Source: Butyrivibrio sp.
GTDB taxonomy: Bacteria > Bacillota_A > Clostridia > Lachnospirales > Lachnospiraceae
NCBI GenBank assembly: GCA_017996845.1
Contig: JAGOGF010000047.1
Location: 1 to 15,999, forward strand
DNA: 15,999 nucleotides
Reading direction: 5' to 3'
The notes beneath the pieces are model-generated. The model saw only the letters and a program-made list of their open reading frames with translations, was not told the origin of the DNA and made no database searches. Position numbers and translations under genes: made by a program. How positions within the stretch are numbered: position 1 is the first letter of the stretch; every line of letters begins with the position of its first letter. Shown piece after piece: positions 1 through 5,464 of this stretch.

Positions 1-45
1 TTCATAGAACTGGTCTAAAGTAATCAATGATTGTTGACGATACAT
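1..45 (-). CDS. Possible 5' end of a gene running off the left edge
   Basis: On the minus strand an ATG at 45-43 opens a frame of 15 codons (MYRQQSLITLDQFYE) that stays open to the window edge. An AAAGGAG ribosome site lies upstream at about 61-67, but its spacing to the ATG is long, about 14-15 nt. The peptide is too short to assign a family and I do not recognise it. It could equally be a chance open frame. If real, it belongs to a minus-strand gene transcribed away from the hyp operon and separated from it by the terminator at 278-325. Confidence 0.3.
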   Translation of the reverse strand, partial: MYRQQSLITLDQFYE

Positions 46-277
46 ATTTTGCAGCTTATCTCCTTTCGATGTGGATAATATTTGACAAAATATATATCGG
101 ATCGGGGTAAGTTGTTTTTTATATGCTCTGAAACATAAGTAAAATCAAGGCCTATGAATTATGAAATTCTCTCAATTATTAATTTGTTTCTGATTTTCCC
201 AGCTTTTTTATGTTTTTTTCTTTCCCTTTGCTCATAATACATCCTGTCTTTTCCTATCTAAAATTCATTTTTTTATA
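46..277. other. Non-coding AT-rich stretch
   Basis: No convincing gene is seen between the possible gene start at 45 and the terminator at 278. The stretch is AT-rich. It would contain the promoter of the left-edge gene, for example a TATTAT-like -10 on the minus strand near 77-82, but no well-placed -35 was found. No clear inverted repeat marking a mobile element end was seen. Confidence 0.4.
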
Positions 278-325
278 TACAAAATCCCGATACAGCTATT
301 ATAACAGTTGTACCGGGATTTTGTA
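278..325 (-). terminator. Terminator after hypB
   Basis: A strong hairpin has a 12-bp outer stem (TACAAAATCCCG with CGGGATTTTGTA), one A-C mismatch, seven further pairs and an 8-nt loop. It lies about 50 nt past the hypB stop. The outer A/T pairs supply a U-rich 3' arm in both directions, so it could also stop plus-strand transcripts. The placement fits the end of the tadA-hypA-hypB unit. Confidence 0.75.
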
Positions 326-373
326 CTATTATAAATATTTTACTCTTATATTGACAGGACTTGCATGGAAAAA

Positions 374-1024
374 TCACATATTTTCATACTTTTCTCTCAA
401 AAATTCAGCCAATTCTTTTATTCCTTCTTTGGTCTGTCCGCTCTTTAGACTGACTTCAAATAAAGGTGCTTCCGAAACTGCACGAAGTCCTTTCTCAAAA
501 TACGCTGTATCAAATCCAACGGCTTCTTTCAGGTCACACTTTGTCAGAGCCACCACATCGGCATAGCTAAACATGGGAACATATTTATATGGCTTATCAT
601 CGCCTTCCGGGACACTTGCAGCAAGAAGTCTGACTGCTTCCCCAAGATCAAACTCTGCCGGGCAGATCAGATTCCCGACATTTTCCACAAATACAATTGC
701 ATCCTTCATTGCTATTTCTTCTGCACCCTGGCGAATAACATGTGCATCCAAATGACATTCGCCGCATGTATTGATCTGGGAAGAATGAACTCCTTTTTCT
801 TCCAGTTCATCCGCATCAATGGAAGAAGCAATATCGCCTTCCACGACTCCGATCTTTATATCACTCAACTCATCGGCAATGGCTGAGATCAGCGTTGTTT
901 TGCCAGCTCCCGGTGATCCCATCAGATTAACGCATAATACATGATTTTCCTTAAAATAATTACGATTGTCTTCTGCCAGACGGTCATTTGCCTCCAACAG
1001 CTCTTTCATTATAATAACTTTCAT
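374..1024 (-). CDS. hypB: HypB, nickel-insertion GTPase
   Basis: This is a 216-residue SIMIBI-class GTPase that delivers Ni2+ during maturation of nickel enzymes, classically [NiFe]-hydrogenase, in partnership with HypA. Visible motifs are the Walker A/P-loop GSPGAGKT (36-43), the switch region around VEGDIAS (61-67), the metal-site pair Cys90-His91 in CGECHLDA, NVGNLICP (115-122) with Cys121, and a base-recognition motif TKCD (161-164) in place of NKxD. The N-terminal CxxCGC nickel site of E. coli HypB and the His-rich stretch of other homologues are both absent, so this is the short form. The ATG at 1024 was chosen because AAAGGG lies 7 nt upstream; the next ATG (1009) is too far from it. 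The frame overlaps the end of hypA by 41 nt, suggesting coupled translation. The family assignment is secure; the client enzyme is unknown. Confidence 0.95.
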   Translation of the reverse strand: MKVIIMKELLEANDRLAEDNRNYFKENHVLCVNLMGSPGAGKTTLISAIADELSDIKIGVVEGDIASSIDADELEEKGVHSSQINTCGECHLDAHVIRQGAEEIAMKDAIVFVENVGNLICPAEFDLGEAVRLLAASVPEGDDKPYKYVPMFSYADVVALTKCDLKEAVGFDTAYFEKGLRAVSEAPLFEVSLKSGQTKEGIKELAEFLREKYENM

Positions 1025-1394
1025 TTTGATTCCCTTTCTTCCTGTTTCTTGCTAGCTCTCCGTCAAACGAACGAATATAAAAACTTCGCCCGCTTCCTTT
1101 GATCAACGCACTTTCTTCTCCGCATTTAGGGCAGGTAAATGTTCTTTCATGCGGAAACTCATTCCCACATTCTTTACATTTCAGCATAGCAGGTTCATGC
1201 TCGAATTTCAGTTTTGCATTTTCACAGGGATGATCCTGAGAAGCAACATCAAAATACATTTGTACGGATTCATCAACAACAGAAGACAATTCCCCAATTA
1301 CAAGATCAATTTCTGTAATTTTTTCAAATCCACATTTTTGCGCTTGGTCATCCATCTCCCGAATGATATCCATTACTACCGGTAATTCGTGCAT
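984..1394 (-). CDS. hypA: HypA, nickel metallochaperone
   Basis: This is a small nickel chaperone that binds Ni2+ through its N-terminal Met-His motif and passes it to HypB and the client enzyme. The protein begins MHELPVV, giving the obligatory His2. A zinc-ribbon follows with Cys73, Cys76, Cys88 and Cys91 (CKEC ... CPKC). The frame is open upstream to 1457, but function requires Met-His-Glu at the N-terminus, and AGAAAGGA lies about 10 nt before this ATG, so 1394 is the start. It is 136 residues against about 113-118 for typical HypA. The extra 20 or so residues after FDGEL are Arg/Lys/Asn-rich and encoded across the hypB ribosome site and start. It lies 46 nt after tadA in the same unit. 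Confidence 0.95.
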   Translation of the reverse strand: MHELPVVMDIIREMDDQAQKCGFEKITEIDLVIGELSSVVDESVQMYFDVASQDHPCENAKLKFEHEPAMLKCKECGNEFPHERTFTCPKCGEESALIKGSGRSFYIRSFDGELARNRKKGNQNESYYNERAVGGK

Positions 1395-1440
1395 ACAGAT
1401 ATGTCCTTTCTGATCTGATAACGACTGAATTGTACTCAAT

Positions 1441-1998
1441 TTATTCCTGTCCGTCAACCCTGCCTGGGGGATTCTGTGTCACGTGACTCTTTTTTTCCAT
1501 ACGATTTCTGATGCGAAGTTCTGTAAAAAAGTCTTTCAGAAGACGGCTTGATTCCTCTTCCATTACCCCTCTTTTAACCTTCACCTGATGGTTAAATTCC
1601 GGATTCTCCAGAATATTCAAAATAGATCCGCCGCACCCCGCCTTCGGATTCATTGTACCAATTACGACCTCGGGAATACGAGCCTGTACAATAGCACCCG
1701 CACACATCTGACATGGTTCGAGTGTCACATAAAGTGTACATTCTTCCAACCTCCAGTCCTGCAAAAAACGATCGGCTTTTCTGATCGCTGTTATTTCAGC
1801 ATGTGCCAGTGCAGAATGATCTGTATTTCTCCTATTATAGCCTCTTCCAATGATCTGGTCATGATAAACAATCACACATCCAATTGGCACTTCTCCCAAC
1901 TGATATGCTTTTTTTGCCTGCATCATCGCAGCCTTCATATACTTTATTTGTTTTTTATGCTGTTCTTTTTCTGTTTTCTCTTCTTCGCTTTTTTTCAT
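1441..1998 (-). CDS. tadA: tRNA adenosine(34) deaminase TadA
   Basis: It converts A34 to inosine in the tRNA-Arg(ACG) anticodon in the cytosol so that CGN arginine codons can be read. Zinc cytidine/deoxycytidylate deaminase fold. The catalytic HAE is at 66-68 (His66 zinc ligand, Glu68 proton shuttle) and PCQMC at 95-99 supplies Cys96 and Cys99. EVPIGCVIV (36-44) and the NPKAGCGGS region are TadA-specific. At 185 residues it is longer than the usual 150-160, with a Lys/Glu-rich N-terminal extension of about 20 residues before MKAAMMQAKKA and a polar C-terminal tail. No good ribosome site sits directly before either the long or the short start (Met21), so the start is less certain than the function. 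It is the first gene of the tadA-hypA-hypB unit and diverges from the Rrf2 gene. Confidence 0.95.
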   Translation of the reverse strand: MKKSEEEKTEKEQHKKQIKYMKAAMMQAKKAYQLGEVPIGCVIVYHDQIIGRGYNRRNTDHSALAHAEITAIRKADRFLQDWRLEECTLYVTLEPCQMCAGAIVQARIPEVVIGTMNPKAGCGGSILNILENPEFNHQVKVKRGVMEEESSRLLKDFFTELRIRNRMEKKSHVTQNPPGRVDGQE

Positions 1999-2040
1999 CT
2001 AATCAGACATTTCATACTATTTTACTAGTATTTCTCCTTA
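1995..2040 (-). promoter_or_regulatory. tadA leader with SD, small hairpin and 6-codon frame
   Basis: The tadA leader holds a strong TAAGGAG at 2040-2034, then a 6-bp hairpin (ATACTA, loop GTAAAA, TAGTAT), then a tiny frame MKCLIR. The tiny frame starts at 2015 and its TGA overlaps the tadA ATG as ATGA. The SD is 18 nt from the tiny ATG unless the hairpin shortens the distance. This may indicate coupled initiation at tadA; that is an inference. Confidence 0.35.
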
Positions 2041-2063
2041 AACCTGTGTTATGATATATGCGT

Positions 2064-2092
2064 ATTATATATAATAATTATATTCACCGCAA
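2064..2092 (-). promoter_or_regulatory. Sigma-A promoter of tadA-hypA-hypB
   Basis: On the minus strand TTGCGG (2092-2087), a 17-nt spacer and a perfect TATAAT (2069-2064). Transcription would start near 2057, giving a leader of about 60 nt before tadA. Confidence 0.7.
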
Positions 2093-2185
2093 TCGCTTCC
2101 TGCATGCATTAAGATAATCCTGATGCAGTCAGATAACTATATTGTACAGATCCTATGTTTTTACAAACAGAAATGAGGAATGAAT

Positions 2186-2629
2186 ATGAAAATTTCAACA
2201 AAGGGAAGATATGCTCTTCGCGTCATGATTGATCTTGCGCTTCATGATACAGGCGAATATATTGCTTTGAAAGATATTTCTGAACGTCAGGGTATTACTG
2301 TCAAATATCTCGAACAGATTGTCACGGTATTAAACAAGGCCGGATATCTTAGAAGTATGCGTGGCAATAATGGCGGGCACCACTTGGCAAGAAAGCCATA
2401 TGAATACCGGATTGGTGATATTCTTCGAACAATGGAAGGTGATCTGACTCCTGTTGAATGTCTATCTGAAGGTTCCGATACCGTAAACTGTCCCAACGCT
2501 GAGGACTGTCCTACATTGTCTTTTTGGCGCGGTCTTGATAAAGTTGTCAATGATTACGTAGATAGTGTAACTTTACAAGATCTGGTTGATCAGGGAAAAG
2601 CTCTTCGTGAATATGATTATTCCATATAA
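2186..2629 (+). CDS. Rrf2 family regulator, IscR-like, probable Fe-S sensor
   Basis: This 147-residue winged-helix transcription factor of the Rrf2/BadM family begins with the family hallmark MKISTKGRYALR. The winged helix spans about 1-80, with a recognition-helix region SERQGITVKYLEQIV and a Gly-rich wing (RGNNGGHHLA). Three cysteines, Cys92, Cys102 and Cys108 (C-x9-C-x5-C), sit where IscR carries its [2Fe-2S] ligands, so cluster sensing is likely; this is inferred from position. The start at 2186 was chosen over the ATG six bases upstream because GAGGA at 2175-2179 lies 6 nt before it. No isc/suf/cysteine genes are in view, so whether it controls Fe-S assembly (IscR type) or cysteine metabolism (CymR type) cannot be settled. 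The cysteines favour IscR. No terminator lies between its stop and the SRP RNA promoter 8 nt later. Confidence 0.88.
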   Translation: MKISTKGRYALRVMIDLALHDTGEYIALKDISERQGITVKYLEQIVTVLNKAGYLRSMRGNNGGHHLARKPYEYRIGDILRTMEGDLTPVECLSEGSDTVNCPNAEDCPTLSFWRGLDKVVNDYVDSVTLQDLVDQGKALREYDYSI

Positions 2630-2636
2630 GCGATAA

Positions 2637-2665
2637 TTGACAATCTCTGCAAAAACATATATATT
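2637..2665 (+). promoter_or_regulatory. Sigma-A promoter of the SRP RNA gene
   Basis: A consensus TTGACA at 2637-2642, a 17-nt spacer and TATATT at 2660-2665 predict a start near 2672. It begins 8 nt after the Rrf2 stop codon. A strong promoter is expected for an abundant stable RNA. Confidence 0.82.
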
Positions 2666-2680
2666 GTTACTATTCAAATA

Positions 2681-2872
2681 CACAGAGCCATGGTTCTGTG
2701 AAGGGCGCATGCAGCAGTCCTTTCGTGTATTTAATCGGGTCTTATGCAATGGAAATCTGTGAATCGTGTCAGGTCGGGAACGAAGCAGCACTAAACAGAA
2801 TCTTTCATGTGTTGTAAGGTTGCCTGATTACTTCTGAAAGCAAACGTGCATGTGTCCTTCACGGCATCGTGG
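2681..2872 (+). ncRNA. ffs: Signal recognition particle RNA (4.5S/scRNA type)
   Basis: This is the RNA scaffold of the signal recognition particle, which binds Ffh and targets membrane and secreted proteins co-translationally. The diagnostic domain IV lies at 2766-2791: GTCAGGTC, a GGAA-type tetraloop closed by G-C, then GAAGCAGC. It carries both conserved internal loops. Around it I see a rod of nested pairings: GGGCGCATGCA (2703-2713) with TGCATGTGTCC (2847-2857), CTTTC with GAAAG, ATCGGG with CCTGAT, and TCTGT with ACAGA. An 8-bp hairpin at 2681-2700 precedes the rod. The transcript from promoter to terminator is about 200 nt, between the roughly 100-nt and 265-nt classes. Exact ends, and whether the 5' hairpin is part of an Alu-type domain, are uncertain. 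tadA next door matches the known tadA-scr neighbourhood of Bacillus. Confidence 0.9.
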
Positions 2873-2879
2873 CTTTTTT
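2860..2879 (+). terminator. Terminator of the SRP RNA
   Basis: A short hairpin CACG-GCAT-CGTG is followed by GGC and six T residues (2874-2879). The stem is short; an alternative longer fold pairs AAAGC (2837-2841) with GCTTT. It ends 20 nt before the radical SAM start codon. Confidence 0.65.
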
Positions 2880-2898
2880 GTAAAGGATCTTATATTTC

Positions 2899-3915
2899 AT
2901 GAATAAACAAACCTATAATAAACTTCTTTCAGACTGTACCCTTTGCCCCAGGAATTGCCATGTGAACAGACTAAATGGGCAAACGGGTTATTGCGGTCAG
3001 ACCAACATTATTACCGCAGCAAGAGCAGCTCTGCATATGTGGGAAGAACCCTGTATTTCTGGCACAACAGGATCTGGTGCAATTTTTTTCAGCGGATGCA
3101 ACATGGGTTGTATTTTCTGCCAGAATTATTCCATTGCACACAGTGAAATTCAGAAAACAGTTACTGTACAGCGGCTTTCTGAAATTTTTCTGGAGCTGCA
3201 GGAGCAGGATGCCTGCAATATTAATCTGGTTACTCCAACTCACTTCGTTCCACAAATTGCCGCCGCGCTTACTTACGCCAAAGATCACGGCTTATATATT
3301 CCTATTGTATATAATACAAGCGGATATGAACTTCCGGAAACACTTCGCATACTCGATGGGCTGATTGATATTTATCTTCCTGACTGCAAATATGTATCTG
3401 CCAGGCTAAGTGCGCAATACTCCAATGCCCCTGATTATTTTGAACGCTGTAATGATGCGCTGCATGAGATGATTCGTCAAACAGGTGCCCCTGCATTTTA
3501 TAGACCTGAAGATAATTCTGCTCTTACAATATCTGCAACACAATATAATGAACTGATTGAGGATCTTTCTTCTGCAGATTCTATTGATGACTTTCAGGAT
3601 TATTCTGGTCCCCTCATGAAAAAGGGGGTTATTGTAAGACATCTGATGCTTCCAGGATCATTTGATGACTCTAAAAATGTCATTCAATATCTCCATGATA
3701 CATTTGACTCACAAATATATATTAGTATTATGAGTCAATATACACCTACGGCGCAGGCCAAAATTTTTCCGTCCTTAACCAAAAAAATTGATTCTGAAGA
3801 ATATGATGCACTTACAGACTTTGCTATTTCAATTGGTGTTGAAAACGGTTTTGTTCAGGGAAGCGACACCGCAAGCGAAAGTTTTATTCCATTATTTGAT
3901 TATAAAGGACTGTAA
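2899..3915 (+). CDS. Radical SAM protein, PflX/PflA-like (COG1313 type)
   Basis: The 338-residue protein has the radical SAM cluster motif C-x3-C-x2-C at Cys67, Cys71 and Cys74 (CNMGCIFC), which ligates a [4Fe-4S] cluster for S-adenosylmethionine cleavage. A further cysteine set lies N-terminal (Cys13, Cys16, Cys20, Cys32, in CTLCPRNC ... GYC), the mark of the PflX subgroup of pyruvate-formate-lyase-activase relatives. GVIVRHLMLPG (243-253) is another group signature. The substrate of this subgroup is not established, so no specific reaction is claimed. About 35 residues (roughly 200-236, Ser/Asp/Glu-rich) appear inserted just before that signature, making it longer than the 290-300 residues I expect. 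AAAGGA at 2882-2887 precedes the ATG. No separate promoter is evident after the SRP terminator, so it may be expressed by read-through. Confidence 0.85.
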   Translation: MNKQTYNKLLSDCTLCPRNCHVNRLNGQTGYCGQTNIITAARAALHMWEEPCISGTTGSGAIFFSGCNMGCIFCQNYSIAHSEIQKTVTVQRLSEIFLELQEQDACNINLVTPTHFVPQIAAALTYAKDHGLYIPIVYNTSGYELPETLRILDGLIDIYLPDCKYVSARLSAQYSNAPDYFERCNDALHEMIRQTGAPAFYRPEDNSALTISATQYNELIEDLSSADSIDDFQDYSGPLMKKGVIVRHLMLPGSFDDSKNVIQYLHDTFDSQIYISIMSQYTPTAQAKIFPSLTKKIDSEEYDALTDFAISIGVENGFVQGSDTASESFIPLFDYKGL

Positions 3916-3974
3916 AGATATTACTTTCAAAATGATTACCTAATGACATCAAGTTCTTCCAATTTATACATTTG

Positions 3975-4023
3975 CAAAAAAACAAAGACCACTGCATAGT
4001 TTATAAAGCAGTCTTTGTTTTTT
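3975..4023 (+). terminator. Terminator of the radical SAM gene, possibly bidirectional
   Basis: The arms AACAAAG-(ACC)-ACTGC and GCAGT-CTTTGTT pair across a loop of about 12 nt with a 3-nt bulge, followed by a T-run on the plus strand. On the minus strand the hairpin is also followed by a T-run, so it can work both ways. It sits about 60 nt past the stop. Confidence 0.8.
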
Positions 4024-4031
4024 GTTTAAAC

Positions 4032-4069
4032 AAAAAGAAACGGCAGGAAAAAATAAATCCGGCCGTTTC
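4032..4069 (-). terminator. Terminator of the cdaR-like gene
   Basis: GAAACGGC (4037-4044) pairs with GCCGTTTC (4062-4069), with an inner GGA/TCC pairing. On the minus strand TTTTT (4036-4032) follows. It lies just past the stop of the minus-strand regulator and faces the preceding plus-strand terminator between convergent genes. Confidence 0.8.
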
Positions 4070-4092
4070 CTTTTATTCCTGCATAAAAATAA

Positions 4093-5184
4093 TCAATATT
4101 CATGCGTATCAAGATATCTCATATAACTCGCTACCATAAGTGCAATCTTAAATGTCAATGCATCATCAAATTTTCTAATGTCTAGCCCTGTACTTCTTTC
4201 AAGCTTTTCTATACGGTATACAAGCGTATTTCTGTGAATAAATAACTGTCTGGAAGTTTCAGAAACATTCAAATTGTTTTCAAAAAACTTGTTGATCGTA
4301 TTTAGTGTTTCTTCATCCAAACTCTCAAGAATATCATTCTCACCAAAAATCTCTTCAATGAAGATTCTGCACAAATTAATGGGAAGCTGATAGATCAAAC
4401 GCCCGATTCCCAATGTATTGTATGCATTTACCTTTTTTTCCACATAAAAGATCTTCCCTACTTCAAGTGCCATTTTGGCTTCTTTATAGGATTTGCTCAG
4501 ATCCTTCAACTCACTTACAATCGTTCCATATGCTACACGTACATTCATCATTGCTTCTGTATTAATCATATCAACAATCGTTGTAGCAATTTGCTTTACC
4601 GCATCATAATTCTCTCCGGAAGCGAGCGACTTTATCAAAATAACACTGGTTTCATCCACAGCAGTAATATAATCACCTGATTGTGACGTATACATTCCGC
4701 CCAGCAGTTCTGCAACCGTATTATCTTTTTCCGTATTTGTCTCAATCAGAATAATAACACGCGGAACGGTTACCTCTATGTGCAGTTTCTTCGCACGATT
4801 ATATATATCAATGAGTAAAAGATTATCCAACATCAGATTCTGGAAAAAATTATTTCTGTCATAGCGTTCTTTGTAAGCAACAATCAGGTTTTGCAGCTGG
4901 CTCACACAAATCTTTCCAACTGTATAAGTACTCTCACCATTTCCACTGGCAATTAGTATATATGCAAGTTCACCTTCATCCAAAACCTTCAACAAATGAT
5001 CATTACCGATCACCTGACTGTCAACGGGTGAATTTGCAAAATTTGTAATCAATCCCGAGTCAATGCTTTCACTTTCCTTCGTAGAGGCAACAACGCTCCC
5101 ACTTAAATCAAGTACACATAAATCCACTCTTGTGATTGTCTGAAGTTCTTCTATGCTTGTTTTTATAACCTGTGCGGATATCAT
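4093..5184 (-). CDS. CdaR/PucR-family transcriptional regulator
   Basis: A 363-residue protein. The N-terminal part (about 1-125, IEELQTITRVDLCVLDLSG onward) resembles the putative sugar-diacid recognition domain of CdaR. The middle is the GGDEF-like linker typical of the family. The C-terminal 60 residues form the PucR-type helix-turn-helix, with NVSETSRQLFIHRNTLVYRIEKL as core (spread over 4190-4270). The ligand is unknown: family members respond to glycerate/glucarate or purine catabolites, but no such catabolic genes are here. The frame is open to 5268, but a promoter at 5240-5268 overlaps that ATG. The ATG at 5184 matches the usual family N-terminus and has AGGAAG/GAAGG upstream, so it was chosen. 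The gene stands alone between its own promoter and terminator. Proximity to the shared sugar ATPase suggests a carbohydrate role. Confidence 0.85.
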   Translation of the reverse strand: MISAQVIKTSIEELQTITRVDLCVLDLSGSVVASTKESESIDSGLITNFANSPVDSQVIGNDHLLKVLDEGELAYILIASGNGESTYTVGKICVSQLQNLIVAYKERYDRNNFFQNLMLDNLLLIDIYNRAKKLHIEVTVPRVIILIETNTEKDNTVAELLGGMYTSQSGDYITAVDETSVILIKSLASGENYDAVKQIATTIVDMINTEAMMNVRVAYGTIVSELKDLSKSYKEAKMALEVGKIFYVEKKVNAYNTLGIGRLIYQLPINLCRIFIEEIFGENDILESLDEETLNTINKFFENNLNVSETSRQLFIHRNTLVYRIEKLERSTGLDIRKFDDALTFKIALMVASYMRYLDTHEY

Positions 5185-5239
5185 GCCTTCTGCTTCCTTT
5201 CCCACTACATGTGGATAAACCATATGCGCCATATTGCTT

Positions 5240-5268
5240 ATTCTAATGCATTTTACAGGTATCTGCAA
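5240..5268 (-). promoter_or_regulatory. Sigma-A promoter of the cdaR-like gene
   Basis: On the minus strand TTGCAG (5268-5263), a 17-nt spacer and TAGAAT (5245-5240). Transcription would start near 5233, giving a leader of about 49 nt and excluding the longest possible start codon. Confidence 0.72.
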
Positions 5269-5300
5269 GCACAGCTTCGCTTATACCAATAGTAGTTTCC

Positions 5301-5419
5301 AATAAGCAGACACCGCCTTCGGAGTCTTCGACTCCTCGGCCTCCTTGATCGCCATATGTCTTTTCGCATCCATTTGTGTGAACACAATGTCTGCGCAAAG
5401 TCACATGGCTCTGCTTATT
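5301..5419. other. Structured intergenic element, predicted three-way junction
   Basis: Outer arms AATAAGCAGA (5301-5310) and TCTGCTTATT (5410-5419) are perfect 10-nt inverted repeats. Between them are two hairpins. Hairpin 1 (5315-5340) has GCC/GGC, a small internal loop, GGAGTC/GACTCC and a TTC loop. Hairpin 2 (5351-5409) pairs 13 positions of GCCATATGTCTTT with AAAGTCACATGGC at two mismatches. It then adds CGCA/TGCG, a 2x2 loop, CATT/AATG and GTG/CAC around a TGAA loop. Hairpin 2 abuts the outer arm directly. The element lies after the ABC ATPase terminator and upstream of the cdaR promoter, so it is not part of a predicted primary transcript in the minus direction unless there is read-through. 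It could be a dispersed repeat (REP/MITE-like), a structured RNA, or DNA-level structure. Pairings are seen in the sequence; function is unknown. Confidence 0.6.
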
Positions 5420-5424
5420 CACGC

Positions 5425-5451
5425 AAAAAGGGGATGCATTTCTGCATCCCC
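5425..5451 (-). terminator. Terminator of the sugar ABC ATPase gene
   Basis: A perfect 9-bp stem GGGGATGCA (5430-5438) with TGCATCCCC (5443-5451) closes a 4-nt loop and is followed on the minus strand by TTTTT (5429-5425). It lies 13 nt past the stop codon. Confidence 0.92.
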
Positions 5452-5464
5452 CTTGGATTTGCAA

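Noticed and set aside
1395..1457. 21-residue upstream extension of HypA
   Set aside because: HypA must begin Met-His-Glu for nickel binding, and a ribosome site precedes the ATG at 1394.
2101..2112. TGCATGCATTAA shared with about 13480-13491
   Set aside because: A low-complexity palindromic 12-mer seen only twice; likely chance.
2120..2132. CTGA-TGCAG-TCAG dyad upstream of the Rrf2 gene as an operator
   Set aside because: Only 4-bp arms and it does not match known IscR or CymR operators; too weak to call.
5185..5268. 28-residue upstream extension of the CdaR-like protein
   Set aside because: The start codon would lie inside the -35 of a good promoter, and the family N-terminus begins at 5184.
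5243..5464. 73-residue minus-strand open frame between the ATPase and cdaR genes
   Set aside because: It spans the ATPase terminator, the structured element and the cdaR -35, has unusual composition and no ribosome site.
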